In this document: positions 39,214 to 47,655 of the stretch, in pieces
Layout of the letters: the number at the start of each line of letters is the position of its first letter
Position numbering within the stretch: position 1 is the first letter of the stretch
The notes under the pieces: model-generated
What the model was told of the DNA's origin: nothing
The model's input: only the letters and a program-made list of their open reading frames with translations
The model's database searches: none
NCBI RefSeq assembly: GCF_000711235.1
Contig: NZ_JOMI01000001.1
Span: 124,001-188,000, forward strand
Direction of reading: 5' to 3'
Length of the DNA: 64,000 nt
From: Prevotella sp. 10(H)
Lineage (GTDB): Bacteria > Bacteroidota > Bacteroidia > Bacteroidales > Dysgonomonadaceae
Made by a program: the position numbers and the translations under genes

Positions 39214-39538
39214 AAGATTTCTTATTCTTAAATGTAAAAAATAGCATATATTTTTAAAGAAGATCGATATTAGATACTTATAGACATTAAATTGATATAT
39301 AATAAGCTGTTAAAAGAAATGTAGTATGAAGATGCTGATAAACAATTTAGAATAAATAAGCGTTTTTAGTGTATATAATTCAGAATAAAGCATATCAATA
39401 GTCTTTATTTATTTTCCCCCATAAATATATTGATACTTGTTATACAGAGAGTTTATTCAAGATGAAAAAATTCTCCTGATGTTTTTATCTACAGGAGTAA
39501 ACAGATAGTTTTTTATAATAATTAAAGCAATAAAATAT
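39214..39538. other. AT-rich divergent intergenic region
   Basis: The whole gap between metY and the SDR gene is 354 bases (39185-39538). I see no gene, RNA, repeat or SAM-riboswitch-like structure; it should hold the SDR promoter, though no consensus -7 element is evident. Confidence 0.5.
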
Positions 39539-40438
39539 ATGGGAAAAGAATCATTTTACAAAATGCAAAACCCTCTTACGCAATATCGTCAAGACGGTTT
39601 TCCAAAACAGTTACAAGAAGCTCCGGGTGTTCAGTGCGAAATGACTCCGGTTCCTGATTGCGGCGAAGAGAGTTACAAAGGTAATGAAAGGCTAAAAGGA
39701 CGGAAAGCCCTGATTACGGGAGGGGACTCCGGAATCGGTCGTGCTGCGGCTATAGCCTATGCACGCGAGGGTGCCGATATTGCTATCAATTATCTGGAAG
39801 CAGAACAGAAAGATGCCGAATCTCTTGCTGAGTTATTAGAAAAAGAAGGCAAGAAAGTAATCCTGATTCCCGGCGATTTAAGCGATGAAAAGTTTTGCAG
39901 GCAAATGATTAAAGAAGCGCACGAAAAACTGGGCGGACTAGACATTTTAGCTCTGGTAGCAGGCAAACAGGTTTCAAAAACAGATATAGAAGAAGTTACT
40001 ACCGAACAATTGACCAATACATACGCAATAAACGTATTCTCGCTCTTCTGGACTGTTCAGGAAGCATTACCGTTATTGCAGCCCGGTTCTTCCATTATTA
40101 CCACATCATCTATTCAGGCCTATCAGCCAAGCCCCGACCTGTTGGACTATGCAGGCACAAAAAGCGCTATTATAGCATTTACACGAGGTTTGGCAAAACA
40201 GGTAGCATCGAAAGGTATACGGGTAAATTGCGTGGCACCCGGCCCGATATGGACACCTCTGCAGATAAGCGGGGGACAACAGCAGGAAAAACTTCCGAAG
40301 TTCGGTCAGAATACCCCACTAGAGAGAGCAGGCCAGCCTGTTGAACTTGCAGGCGTGTACGTATTACTGGCTTCTCAGGAATCCAGCTATGTAACTGCGG
40401 AAGTATACGGTGTAACAGGCGGCAATCATTTAGGATAA
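39539..40438 (+). CDS. Short-chain dehydrogenase/reductase, general-stress-protein-39 type
   Basis: 299 aa with an N-terminal extension (about 1-50) typical of the YdaD/GSP39 group ('[19 protein letters not shown]'). Cofactor loop TGGDSGIG (60-67), catalytic Ser in '[13 protein letters not shown]', Tyr-x3-Lys in 'DYAGTKSA', and '[14 protein letters not shown]' after the active site. The enzyme should reduce or oxidise an aldehyde or alcohol with NAD(P). Members are induced by general stress in Bacillus; substrate unknown. It opens a plus-strand group with a small membrane protein and a lactonase. Confidence 0.9.
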   Translation: MGKESFYKMQNPLTQYRQDGFPKQLQEAPGVQCEMTPVPDCGEESYKGNERLKGRKALITGGDSGIGRAAAIAYAREGADIAINYLEAEQKDAESLAELLEKEGKKVILIPGDLSDEKFCRQMIKEAHEKLGGLDILALVAGKQVSKTDIEEVTTEQLTNTYAINVFSLFWTVQEALPLLQPGSSIITTSSIQAYQPSPDLLDYAGTKSAIIAFTRGLAKQVASKGIRVNCVAPGPIWTPLQISGGQQQEKLPKFGQNTPLERAGQPVELAGVYVLLASQESSYVTAEVYGVTGGNHLG

Positions 40439-40488
40439 AAGTTTAAGGACTCATTTCAATATAGTATTAATTATAAAAATAAATTATT

Positions 40489-40719
40489 ATGGCAGTAACA
40501 ACTCCGGACGAAGGCAAATTAACAGTTGCCATCGAAAAACAAACAGCAAAAGTTCCTTCAGGTGTATATTTGGCAGCATCTATCACAGCTATGGCTACGT
40601 CACTAACACTTAAATGCTTTGGCAAGAATCACGCTGCATTATTTGTAGGCCAATGGGCAGCACCGTTTCTTATCATGGGATTATATAACAAGGTGGTGAA
40701 AACCGAAGGACACGATTGA
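40489..40719 (+). CDS. Small membrane protein, 76 aa
   Basis: Begins MAVTTPDEGKLTVAIEKQTAK, then two hydrophobic segments (about 25-42 and 49-66) with an FGKNHAALF loop, ending in a polar tail. Probably a two-helix inner-membrane protein. I do not recognise a named family; similar small proteins accompany stress-cluster SDR genes, which would fit its place 50 bases after the SDR gene. Confidence 0.75.
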   Translation: MAVTTPDEGKLTVAIEKQTAKVPSGVYLAASITAMATSLTLKCFGKNHAALFVGQWAAPFLIMGLYNKVVKTEGHD

Positions 40720-40737
40720 TTGTTAATAATAAAGTAA

Positions 40738-40764
40738 GAAGGGGCTATTTTTTAATAACCCCTT
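40738..40764 (+). terminator. Probable terminator after the 76-aa protein gene
   Basis: Stem AAGGGGCTATT with AATAACCCCTT (one C-A mismatch), T4 loop, T-rich downstream. Confidence 0.65.
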
Positions 40765-40806
40765 TTACTGTTATTATAATTATAAATTCGTTAATGATAT
40801 AAAGAG

Positions 40807-41865
40807 ATGAAAAGCAATATACATTTATTGGCCGGTACATATGTCTTAGGTGAAAATAACGGGATTCATATTTATCGCTTCGATCAGGATTCAGGAGAAT
40901 CAGAACTTATCGGAAAAGGTGAAGTCGATTGCCCTACCTATATAGTTCCGTCAAAGAATGGCAAATATATATACTCGGTTTTGGAAAATGAAGAAATGCC
41001 TTCTTACGTAAATGCATTTTCGTACAAAAAACAAAAAGAGGAACTAGAACAGATAGACAGTATTCTCTCCGGCGATGACGGTTCTTGCTATATCACTATC
41101 GATAAAGACGACAAGCATATCATTACAGCTAATTACGGTGGCGGCAGCATCAGCGTATTCGATATAGATACCAACGGACAATTCTATAAAATGTCGCAGC
41201 TGATAGTTTTCGAAGGGAAAAGTGTAAATCCGGAAAGACAAACGAAGTCTCACATTCACTGTGTCGAATTTTCACCTGACGGCAGATATCTTTTCGCTTC
41301 CGATTTGGGGGCAGATATGCTGTATCAAATGGAAATAGATTACGAATGCAAAGAATGTCAACAGGATTTTGTAATCAATAAAACAATAAAATCGATTAAA
41401 GTACCTGACGGCTCGGGTCCTCGACATATTGTATTTCACCCTAGCGGAAAGTATCTCTATCTTATTAATGAGCTCTCTGATACGATTATCGCATTTTCAT
41501 ATGATGACGGTGAAGTAGCCCAGATACAAGAGATCCCTGTCGTAACAAATAAGGCAGGAGGCAGTGCCGATATAGTAATTACCCCTGATGGCAAATATTT
41601 GTACGCTTCCGTAAGATTAAAAGACGATGGTATCGCCGTTTTCGCAATTGATCCGTCAAATGGAATATTGGAAAAAACAGGCTACCAATCCACAGCAACA
41701 CATCCGCGCAACCTGCGCATTACGCCTAACGGTAAATATCTATTATCGGCATGTAAAGAGGATTCTGTTATAGAAATATATAAATTGAATGAAAGTGACG
41801 GTTCGCTTGAAAATATCGATAAAGATATAAATATAGTAGAGCCTGCCTGTCTCAAATTTATCTGA
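40807..41865 (+). CDS. Lactonase, 7-bladed beta-propeller (YbhE/Pgl family)
   Basis: 352 aa, cytoplasmic, without signal peptide. Repeated blade motifs such as 'SPDGRYLFASDLGAD', 'HPSGKYLYLINELSDTI', 'TPDGKYLYASVRLKDDG' and 'TPNGKYLLSACKEDS' define the Lactonase family (PF10282). E. coli YbhE hydrolyses 6-phosphogluconolactone, and Bacteroidetes relatives are annotated the same way, but broader sugar-lactone activity is possible. His-Cys in 'SHIHCVEFSPDG' and 'SGPRHIVFHPSG' are conserved positions. The DUF421 remnant begins 5 bases after the stop codon. Confidence 0.88.
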   Translation: MKSNIHLLAGTYVLGENNGIHIYRFDQDSGESELIGKGEVDCPTYIVPSKNGKYIYSVLENEEMPSYVNAFSYKKQKEELEQIDSILSGDDGSCYITIDKDDKHIITANYGGGSISVFDIDTNGQFYKMSQLIVFEGKSVNPERQTKSHIHCVEFSPDGRYLFASDLGADMLYQMEIDYECKECQQDFVINKTIKSIKVPDGSGPRHIVFHPSGKYLYLINELSDTIIAFSYDDGEVAQIQEIPVVTNKAGGSADIVITPDGKYLYASVRLKDDGIAVFAIDPSNGILEKTGYQSTATHPRNLRITPNGKYLLSACKEDSVIEIYKLNESDGSLENIDKDINIVEPACLKFI

Positions 41866-41870
41866 AAATC

Positions 41871-42141
41871 TTGGAGCATCTTCATTTGAATACGATTCTC
41901 AGTTCTGCTGCCATTTATATTTTTATTATTGTAGGATTACGTTTACCGGGAAAGAAAGAACTGGGTCAGCTATCGGTAGCCGACCTTGTCTTTATTATGC
42001 TGATAAGCGAAGTTGTAGGAGATGTTATGAGAGCATCTGACGATTCGCTACTTATTAGATTGATCGGAGCTTGAAGTAGATGGAAAAATAAGGATACTCA
42101 AAGATGAGAATATAAAAACCGAAACAAAAATCGAAGAATAG
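41871..42141 (+). pseudogene. DUF421 (YetF-like) membrane protein gene with internal deletion
   Basis: The first 67 codons (from a TTG) encode the DUF421 N-terminus: two transmembrane helices around 'AAIYIFIIVGLRLPGKKELG' and 'SVADLVFIMLISEVVGD'. The frame then meets TGA at 42072-42074. In another frame, bases 42075-42141 encode 'EVDGKIRILKDENIKTET' and a stop, matching the extreme C-terminus of the same family. The middle (third helix and most of the soluble domain, usually over 100 residues) is absent, so this is a deletion derivative and very probably non-functional. Confidence 0.75.
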
Positions 42142-42145
42142 ATTG

Positions 42146-43360
42146 TTATTTCATATCCCTTTCGAAACCGAAAACTTTATAACGCTCATCCTCTTTTCCC
42201 TCAATACTATTGCATATCATCTGTGCAGCACTCATGCTGAAAGTAATACCGTTACCACCATATCCGAGAGCAAAGAAAATACCTTTCTTACCCGGCCATT
42301 CGCCTATATAGGGTAAACCGTCTTTTGTAGAACTGAATGTTCCGCACCATGCCATATCTGTTTTGAATGGAATATCAGGGAATAATTTACGGAACTTTTT
42401 CTCCAGCTTAGCAGTTTTCTTGCGTAGTAATTCATCTCTTTTGACAGGATCGTGGAAATTTTCGTCCTCTCCACCTACTATAATGCGGTTGCCATTTACA
42501 GTCCTTATATAAATGTACGGTTCTTTTGTTTCCCATAACAGGCTTTTATCTTTCCATATATATTTAGGGTCTACAGGTTCGGATATCAACGCATAAGTAG
42601 ACGTAAGCTGCATAACCTGCTTCGGTAAGAACATTCCGGCTTCAAAGCCTGCAGCAATTATTACATATTTACATTTTACTTTATGTCCTTTATTGGTCGA
42701 CAGTTCATATCCCCCACCCTTTTTGTCACACTTCGCAACCTCAGTATGAGTGAAAAGCTCCAGTTTATTCTCTTTCATGTAGTAATCGAGAATAGTTATC
42801 GAAGCTAGATATGCATCTATCTGTGCCGATTCTTCATTCATCAGGGCACAGGGAGCATCGAATCCGTATTGTTTCTTTACGTCACTCTCTTTCAGTAATT
42901 TCACCGGAAGCCCATGCTTTTTTCTGATTGCGTATTCTTTTTCTATTATTTCCCGTCCCTGTTTGTTACTTGCGTAGAATACACTTGGTACACGTTCGAA
43001 TCCGGGATTCGATCCAATCTCTTTAAAAACATTTTCTACATCGGTTATTGCCTGCAGACAGCTGCGATATGCAAGGAGCGCATTTTCTTCTCCTACCGAT
43101 TTTGCCATTTTATACAAGGGCTCATCTATCTCGTATTGAAGTAATGCCGTGCTGGCTGTAGAACTTCCGGTAGAGGGAGTGCGTTTGTCTATTATACAAC
43201 ACTTTATACCTGCTTTACAGAGCTGATTAGCAACAAGCGAGCCTGTGATGCCTGAGCCGATTATAGCTACATCTGTCGTATAATTTTTTTCTAGTGGATT
43301 GAAATAATCGTATAGCGAATTTTTAGCTATCCAGTAAGGTAGTCCAGAATATAAATCCAT
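42146..43360 (-). CDS. FAD-dependent amine/glycine-type oxidoreductase (DAO family)
   Basis: 404 aa. The FAD-binding Rossmann motif is DVAIIGSGITGS (Gly35-x-Gly37-x2-Gly40) with 'IDKRTPSTGSSTASTAL' after it; 'YVIIAAGFEAGMFLP' and 'PYIGEWPGKKGIFFALGYGGNG' are the second FAD contact and C-terminal block. Related YhfW-type proteins often carry a C-terminal Rieske iron-sulfur domain; here the protein ends right after the DAO domain, so that domain is missing. It converges with the DUF421 remnant, its stop codon 4 bases from the remnant's end. Substrate unknown. Confidence 0.87.
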   Translation of the reverse strand: MDLYSGLPYWIAKNSLYDYFNPLEKNYTTDVAIIGSGITGSLVANQLCKAGIKCCIIDKRTPSTGSSTASTALLQYEIDEPLYKMAKSVGEENALLAYRSCLQAITDVENVFKEIGSNPGFERVPSVFYASNKQGREIIEKEYAIRKKHGLPVKLLKESDVKKQYGFDAPCALMNEESAQIDAYLASITILDYYMKENKLELFTHTEVAKCDKKGGGYELSTNKGHKVKCKYVIIAAGFEAGMFLPKQVMQLTSTYALISEPVDPKYIWKDKSLLWETKEPYIYIRTVNGNRIIVGGEDENFHDPVKRDELLRKKTAKLEKKFRKLFPDIPFKTDMAWCGTFSSTKDGLPYIGEWPGKKGIFFALGYGGNGITFSMSAAQMICNSIEGKEDERYKVFGFERDMK

Positions 43361-43460
43361 ATTTCTATTATAAACAAGTTAAGTTTTCAGAATATTAACG
43401 CCTTTGTTATTTAATTTGTTTATCGAACATTTGATAGAATTACGTTTCATAATAAAATAA

Positions 43461-43485
43461 AATTGGCGGATATTCTCCGCCAATT
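43461..43485 (-). terminator. Terminator downstream of rhaM
   Basis: 10-bp perfect stem AATTGGCGGA/TCCGCCAATT with a 5-base loop; T-rich on the minus strand after the stem. It lies 76 bases past the rhaM stop codon. Confidence 0.75.
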
Positions 43486-43560
43486 TATTATGCCTTGTCT
43501 AATAGAGGATGGAACTCTGCTAATAAACAAGGCATTGGAGTCACCATCAAAAATAGATTT

Positions 43561-43875
43561 TTAGTCCATATGAAATACTTCTTTAAGAAAATGTGATACA
43601 GGTGATTTATCCGGATTGGTTTCCATCAAGTCGGCCATGTGTTCCCACCATTTCATGATTATACCTCCGGCATCAGGTTGTTGGGAATTTGCATTCCCTA
43701 TATTCTTTTGTACTGCAAACAATACATTGGTATCCGTATCTAAAAATATCGTATAATCTCTTACCCCTTGCTTATGCAATAATTCTTTCAGTTCCGGCCA
43801 TATTGCATTATGCCTTTTACGGTATTCTTCTTCCATACCCGGTTTGAGGTACATCTTAAATGCTTTTATTTCCAT
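43561..43875 (-). CDS. rhaM: L-rhamnose mutarotase
   Basis: 104 aa, exact family length. RhaM interconverts alpha and beta anomers of L-rhamnose. Tyr18 and His22 in 'EEEYRKRHNAIWPEL' match the E. coli active-site pair by number; 'DYTIFLDTDTNVLFAV' and the C-terminal 'MKWWEHMADLMETNPDKSP' are family blocks. No isomerase, kinase or aldolase of the rhamnose pathway is in the window, so it is separated from the core rha genes. It sits 85 bases downstream of the araC-type gene on the same strand and may be regulated by it. Confidence 0.94.
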   Translation of the reverse strand: MEIKAFKMYLKPGMEEEYRKRHNAIWPELKELLHKQGVRDYTIFLDTDTNVLFAVQKNIGNANSQQPDAGGIIMKWWEHMADLMETNPDKSPVSHFLKEVFHMD

Positions 43876-43960
43876 ATAATATATCTGTAAAGGTTAGGCT
43901 AATAATATCAGCGATAAAGATATAGCCCTGTTTTTTCTTTACAGATAAGTAAAATGGCAA

Positions 43961-44908
43961 TTAGGCATAAGGAATTGATTTTTCTGCTTTTTTGAATGGA
44001 ATTGTATTCTGTATTTCGTCCGAAGAGAATTTATCCCTGTATGCTAAAGGTGTGTATCCCGTATATTTTTTAAATAGTGCGGTAAAATATGTAGTATCAT
44101 CATAGCCGACCATATACGATATTTCCTTCACATTCAACGAAGAGTTTAATAATATACTCTTCGCTTTCTGCAACCTTAGTTCCAGCATAAAATGCGCAGG
44201 AGAAACATTGGTATATTCCTTAAATAGTTTTCTGAACCATGAATATCCCATATTTACCTGTTTTGCCACTTCCCGCGGCGATATTCCCGTTAGGTAATTC
44301 TCCCTCATTATCACACGGGCCTGATCGATACGCTTGACCATAACATCGTTTGTGAACTGCTGGTTGCGGTCGTAATAAATCGCCAACCCCAAAATAAGGT
44401 TGCCTATTCCGGCAAGCGCCTGCTGATAGGTAGTATTTTCTGAAATGGCGAGGTCAATCGCCTGATTGTATAGCTGGATAATATCTTCACGCAGGCCTAC
44501 TTTATATATCAACTGTTTGGCACTGAAAAAACCGTTCTTGAACCTTACATCTATGTTAGGTCCGCGCATACATATCCAGTATTCCTGCCATCCCGTTTTC
44601 TTGTCGGGAAGATAACTATGCCACATATAAGGCGGTATTATCAGCATATCGCCTGCAGTGACGGGGATACATTCGTCCTTAGAGATAAAGTATTTCCCTT
44701 TGCCCCGCGATATATATATAAGCTGGTAATTATCTAATATACGTCCGTTCTGCGGATTAAAATCATAATCCTGAGGGTGACCTACCTTTGGCGGATAAGC
44801 TTCATAATCCATAGAGATGTTTGTCTGACCTACAGTGTCAACGATCAATCCCCAAAGCAAATCCCTTTCACTACTGGCAAGATACTTGAACAGATTTTTA
44901 TTTTTCAT
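43961..44908 (-). CDS. AraC-family transcriptional regulator with cupin sensor domain
   Basis: 315 aa. The N-terminal half (about 60-145) looks like the AraC arabinose-binding cupin ('YQLIYISRGKGKYFISKDE', 'VTAGDMLIIPPYMWHSYLPD'). The C-terminal 100 residues contain two helix-turn-helix motifs ('ISPREVAKQVNMGYSWFRKLFKEY', read as two parts, and 'LNVKEISYMVGYDDTTYFTALF'). Such regulators bind a sugar or glycoside and activate nearby genes. It lies between rhaM (same strand, downstream) and the corrinoid operon (divergent, 280 bases away), so it could control either or both. Confidence 0.93.
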   Translation of the reverse strand: MKNKNLFKYLASSERDLLWGLIVDTVGQTNISMDYEAYPPKVGHPQDYDFNPQNGRILDNYQLIYISRGKGKYFISKDECIPVTAGDMLIIPPYMWHSYLPDKKTGWQEYWICMRGPNIDVRFKNGFFSAKQLIYKVGLREDIIQLYNQAIDLAISENTTYQQALAGIGNLILGLAIYYDRNQQFTNDVMVKRIDQARVIMRENYLTGISPREVAKQVNMGYSWFRKLFKEYTNVSPAHFMLELRLQKAKSILLNSSLNVKEISYMVGYDDTTYFTALFKKYTGYTPLAYRDKFSSDEIQNTIPFKKAEKSIPYA

Positions 44909-44933
44909 GGTACTATAGAATTCAAGGTTTACA

Positions 44934-44965
44934 CAAAAATAAAAAAATCATTTTACAATAGCAAT
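44934..44965 (-). promoter_or_regulatory. Promoter of the AraC-type regulator
   Basis: Minus strand: -33 ATTG (44962-44965), 20-base spacer, -7 TATTTTTG (44934-44941). Confidence 0.55.
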
Positions 44966-45188
44966 TTACAATGTTTAATACGATCCGGAAAACTGAATAT
45001 ATAATTCATATTATCAACCTATACTATTGCTTTTTCGGCACTAAAACCACATAAAATACATATTAAATATTAATATCAAAATATTATATATTAAGAACAA
45101 ACTCTCATGCTTATTTGATAAATAAAATAAAGAATTTTGTCCTTGAGTTATTCTTTTTATTACTATACTTTAAAAAACCTATACAACC

Positions 45189-46292
45189 ATGACAAGCAGA
45201 GAAAGGGTTCTCAAAGCCTTTAAAATTATTCCGGGATTACCCGACAGAGTTCCTATCGAATTCGACCTTTCAAAAAACCATCTTAAATATTTTGGTGAAA
45301 AGCTGGGCATACCGGTTAACATAACCGACAACCCATATGAAGATGTAACATGGCGCATCAGCGGCAACGAGATACGTGTAGCAATGGGTAGTGACGTCGT
45401 CATTACCGGAGCATCGGTCAGCGATAATTTCAAAATTGTAAAAGATGCGGACGAGACATGGCTCAACGAATATGGCATGCGTATGCGGCAGGGGCAGGTG
45501 TATGTGGAAGTGGTAGGCTATCCCCTCGCCCATGCAGAAACTAAAGCCGATATAGATGCTTTTGAATTTCCCGATCCTTATGCACCGGGGCGCTATCGTG
45601 ATGCGGAAAGGCTTATTGCGCAATATAAAAAAGACTATCTGATCTTTGGGGATGTGGAAGTAACTATATTTTCTCTGGCACAGCAACTTGTAGGACTGGA
45701 AAAATTACTTATCGATATGATGCTCGAGGCAGAATACGTACAGCCGTTGTTTGCCAAATGCACCGAATACCAGACAAAAATTGCAGCCGAACTTATCAAA
45801 CGAGGTGTCGACGCCATATGGTACGGCGATGATTTCGGTACACAAAACAGCCTGCTGATGCCTCCGGATATATTCGTTACGCAAGTTAAGCCATGGTATA
45901 AGAAGATGAACGACGACCTTAAAAAGCTTAATCCTGACATTATACTTATCCTGCATAGCGACGGCGCTGTAGCTCCTCTACTTAAGGATATAAAGGAAAT
46001 GGGATTCGAGATATTCAATCCTGTGCAGCCCGATGTTCCGGGACATTCAGCTAAAGAAATAAAAGAAGGTTTCGATCATTTGTTTGCTTTTTGGGGTGCT
46101 ATCGACCAGCAGCATCTTCTGCCGTTCGGCACAGACGAAGAACTGGAAGCCGACATAAAGGAAAAAATAGAAATCCTGGGTGCCGGAGGCGGTTATATGA
46201 TTGCCCCTGCACATATCATGCAGGATGATGTTTCGCATGAAAGAGTAGAGAAATTTATTAGTCTTTGTCGAAAATACGGAGCAATTTATTAA
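45189..46292 (+). CDS. Uroporphyrinogen-decarboxylase-fold methyltransferase, substrate side of a corrinoid system
   Basis: 367 aa, TIM-barrel of the UroD family. Segments typical of the methyltransferase branch rather than true HemE are 'GDDFGTQNSLLMPPDIF' (about 213-229), 'ILILHSDGAVAPLLKDI' and 'GAGGGYMIAPAHIMQDDV'. The His-x-Cys zinc motif of MtaA/MtbA is replaced by His256-x-Asp258, and the late Cys is absent. Relatives of this form demethylate methoxylated aromatics (veratrol O-demethylase type) and pass the methyl group to Co(I) of a corrinoid protein. The actual donor is unknown. First gene of a tight four-gene operon; the corrinoid protein gene starts 11-17 bases later. Confidence 0.85.
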   Translation: MTSRERVLKAFKIIPGLPDRVPIEFDLSKNHLKYFGEKLGIPVNITDNPYEDVTWRISGNEIRVAMGSDVVITGASVSDNFKIVKDADETWLNEYGMRMRQGQVYVEVVGYPLAHAETKADIDAFEFPDPYAPGRYRDAERLIAQYKKDYLIFGDVEVTIFSLAQQLVGLEKLLIDMMLEAEYVQPLFAKCTEYQTKIAAELIKRGVDAIWYGDDFGTQNSLLMPPDIFVTQVKPWYKKMNDDLKKLNPDIILILHSDGAVAPLLKDIKEMGFEIFNPVQPDVPGHSAKEIKEGFDHLFAFWGAIDQQHLLPFGTDEELEADIKEKIEILGAGGGYMIAPAHIMQDDVSHERVEKFISLCRKYGAIY

Positions 46293-46309
46293 TACTTAAC
46301 AGAATGATT

Positions 46310-46945
46310 ATGGCTGACTTAGACAAATTATATGAAGCTGTACTTGGCGGCAAACTTGAGCCTGCCGTTGCAGTTACCAATGAAGCAATAAGTGAAGGCG
46401 CAGACCCTCAAAGCATAATAAACGAACATATGATACCCGCCATGGAAGAGATCGGAAAACGCTTCGAACAAGGAAGCGCTTTTGTTCCGAATCTCTTGAT
46501 GAGCGCACGCGCTATGAAGGGTTGCCTCGATATTTTGAAACCTCTTATGGCGGGAAGTGAAACGGCCAGTAAGGGTAAGATTGTGATAGGCACTGTTAAA
46601 GGTGACCTGCATGATATCGGTAAAAATCTGGTAGCAGCCATGCTCGAAGGATGCGGATTTGAAGTGGTGAATATCGGTGTGGATGTACCCAGAGAAAAGT
46701 TCGTGGATGCCCTGAAAGAGAGCAAAGCCGATATACTGTGTATGTCTGCCCTTCTGACAACAACAATGAGCTATATGAAAGACGTTGTAGATGCCATAGT
46801 GGAAAGCGGATTGCGCGACTGTGTAAAAATAATGGTAGGAGGCGCACCTCTCAATGAAAATTTTGCCCGCTCTATCGGAGCCGACGGATACAGTACCAAT
46901 GCGAATGGCGCGGTCGTTTTGGCAAAATCATTAATGAATGCCTAG
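46310..46945 (+). CDS. Corrinoid (B12-binding) methyl carrier protein
   Basis: 211 aa from ATG 46310 (an ATG two codons earlier, 46304, is equally possible). The N-terminal helical cap domain (about 1-85, 'YEAVLGGKLEPAVAVTNEAI', 'AMEEIGKRFEQGSAFVPNLL') and the B12-binding Rossmann domain carry the D-x-H-x2-G motif: G-D-L-H101-D-I-G, whose His binds cobalt from below. 'GFEVVNIGVDVPREKFV' and 'MVGGAPLNENFARSIGADGY' complete the MtbC/MtaC pattern. It would carry the methyl group between the two UroD-fold enzymes encoded on either side. Confidence 0.95.
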   Translation: MADLDKLYEAVLGGKLEPAVAVTNEAISEGADPQSIINEHMIPAMEEIGKRFEQGSAFVPNLLMSARAMKGCLDILKPLMAGSETASKGKIVIGTVKGDLHDIGKNLVAAMLEGCGFEVVNIGVDVPREKFVDALKESKADILCMSALLTTTMSYMKDVVDAIVESGLRDCVKIMVGGAPLNENFARSIGADGYSTNANGAVVLAKSLMNA

Positions 46946-46963
46946 CCCCGATTACCGATACTT

Positions 46964-47653
46964 ATGACTGCAGTATATATTCCTTTGTCACTTCTTGAAG
47001 TAGATTCGGATGAAATCTACCGGAATATGGGAATGGATTTTACTGCTGCAGATAAAGAGATTACAGCACTGGTATCGGAATCGATGAAAGAACTTTTGCC
47101 GTTCTGCCATCCAAGATATGGCTATACGATATATCCGATTACCGACAGGGATACATCAGGAATTACGATTTCGGGTAAAAGATTCAATATGGGAAAGATT
47201 ATCACCCGTTTTTTTGCCCAAGCCGAATATTGTGCCGTTTTTGTCGCAACTGCCGGAAATAAATTCACATCGTGGTACCACAGTGAAAATGTATCGGGAG
47301 ATATAGTCAAAGCTTTGATAGGCGACTGTATAGGCTCGGAGATAGCGGAAGCGGCTGCAAGAAGGTTAGCACAGGATATTACGGTCAAATATGAAGCGAA
47401 AGGTCTAAAAACAGGAAACTCATATAGTCCCGGTTATTGTGGCTGGGATATATCTGAGCAACATAAGTTATTTAGTCTTTTTCCGAATGATCCCTGTGGC
47501 ATTATACTGAATGAATCCGGTCTGATGAATCCCGTTAAATCTGTAAGCGGATTTATACCAATAGGTCGTGATGTTAAGAAAATGCCCTACGGATGCGCTA
47601 TCTGTAAACGCTCCGATTGTTACAAGAATAAACATAACCAAAAATCAAATTAG
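46964..47653 (+). CDS. MetH-activation-domain-like corrinoid reactivation protein
   Basis: 229 aa, resembling the C-terminal S-adenosylmethionine-binding activation domain of cobalamin-dependent methionine synthase. The block 'GNSYSPGYCGWDISEQ' (about 151-166) replaces the MetH R-x3-G-Y-P-A-C motif that binds SAM, and 'LNESGLMNPVKSVSGFIPIG' is the downstream signature. After it comes a cysteine-rich tail, Cys211-x2-Cys214-x4-Cys219, possibly an iron-sulfur or metal site that could deliver the electron. Expected role: reductive methylation of inactive Co(II) on the corrinoid protein. Encoded 18 bases after the carrier gene and 2 bases before the last methyltransferase gene. Confidence 0.85.
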   Translation: MTAVYIPLSLLEVDSDEIYRNMGMDFTAADKEITALVSESMKELLPFCHPRYGYTIYPITDRDTSGITISGKRFNMGKIITRFFAQAEYCAVFVATAGNKFTSWYHSENVSGDIVKALIGDCIGSEIAEAAARRLAQDITVKYEAKGLKTGNSYSPGYCGWDISEQHKLFSLFPNDPCGIILNESGLMNPVKSVSGFIPIGRDVKKMPYGCAICKRSDCYKNKHNQKSN

Positions 47654-47655
47654 CT

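Noticed and set aside
39185-39538. Possible SAM riboswitch for metY
   Set aside because: The -7 element lies only 21 bases from the ATG, leaving no room for an aptamer in the leader.
44909-45188. Possible cobalamin riboswitch upstream of the corrinoid operon
   Set aside because: The 280 bases are AT-rich and show no B12-box-like conserved sequence or multi-stem structure that I can identify.
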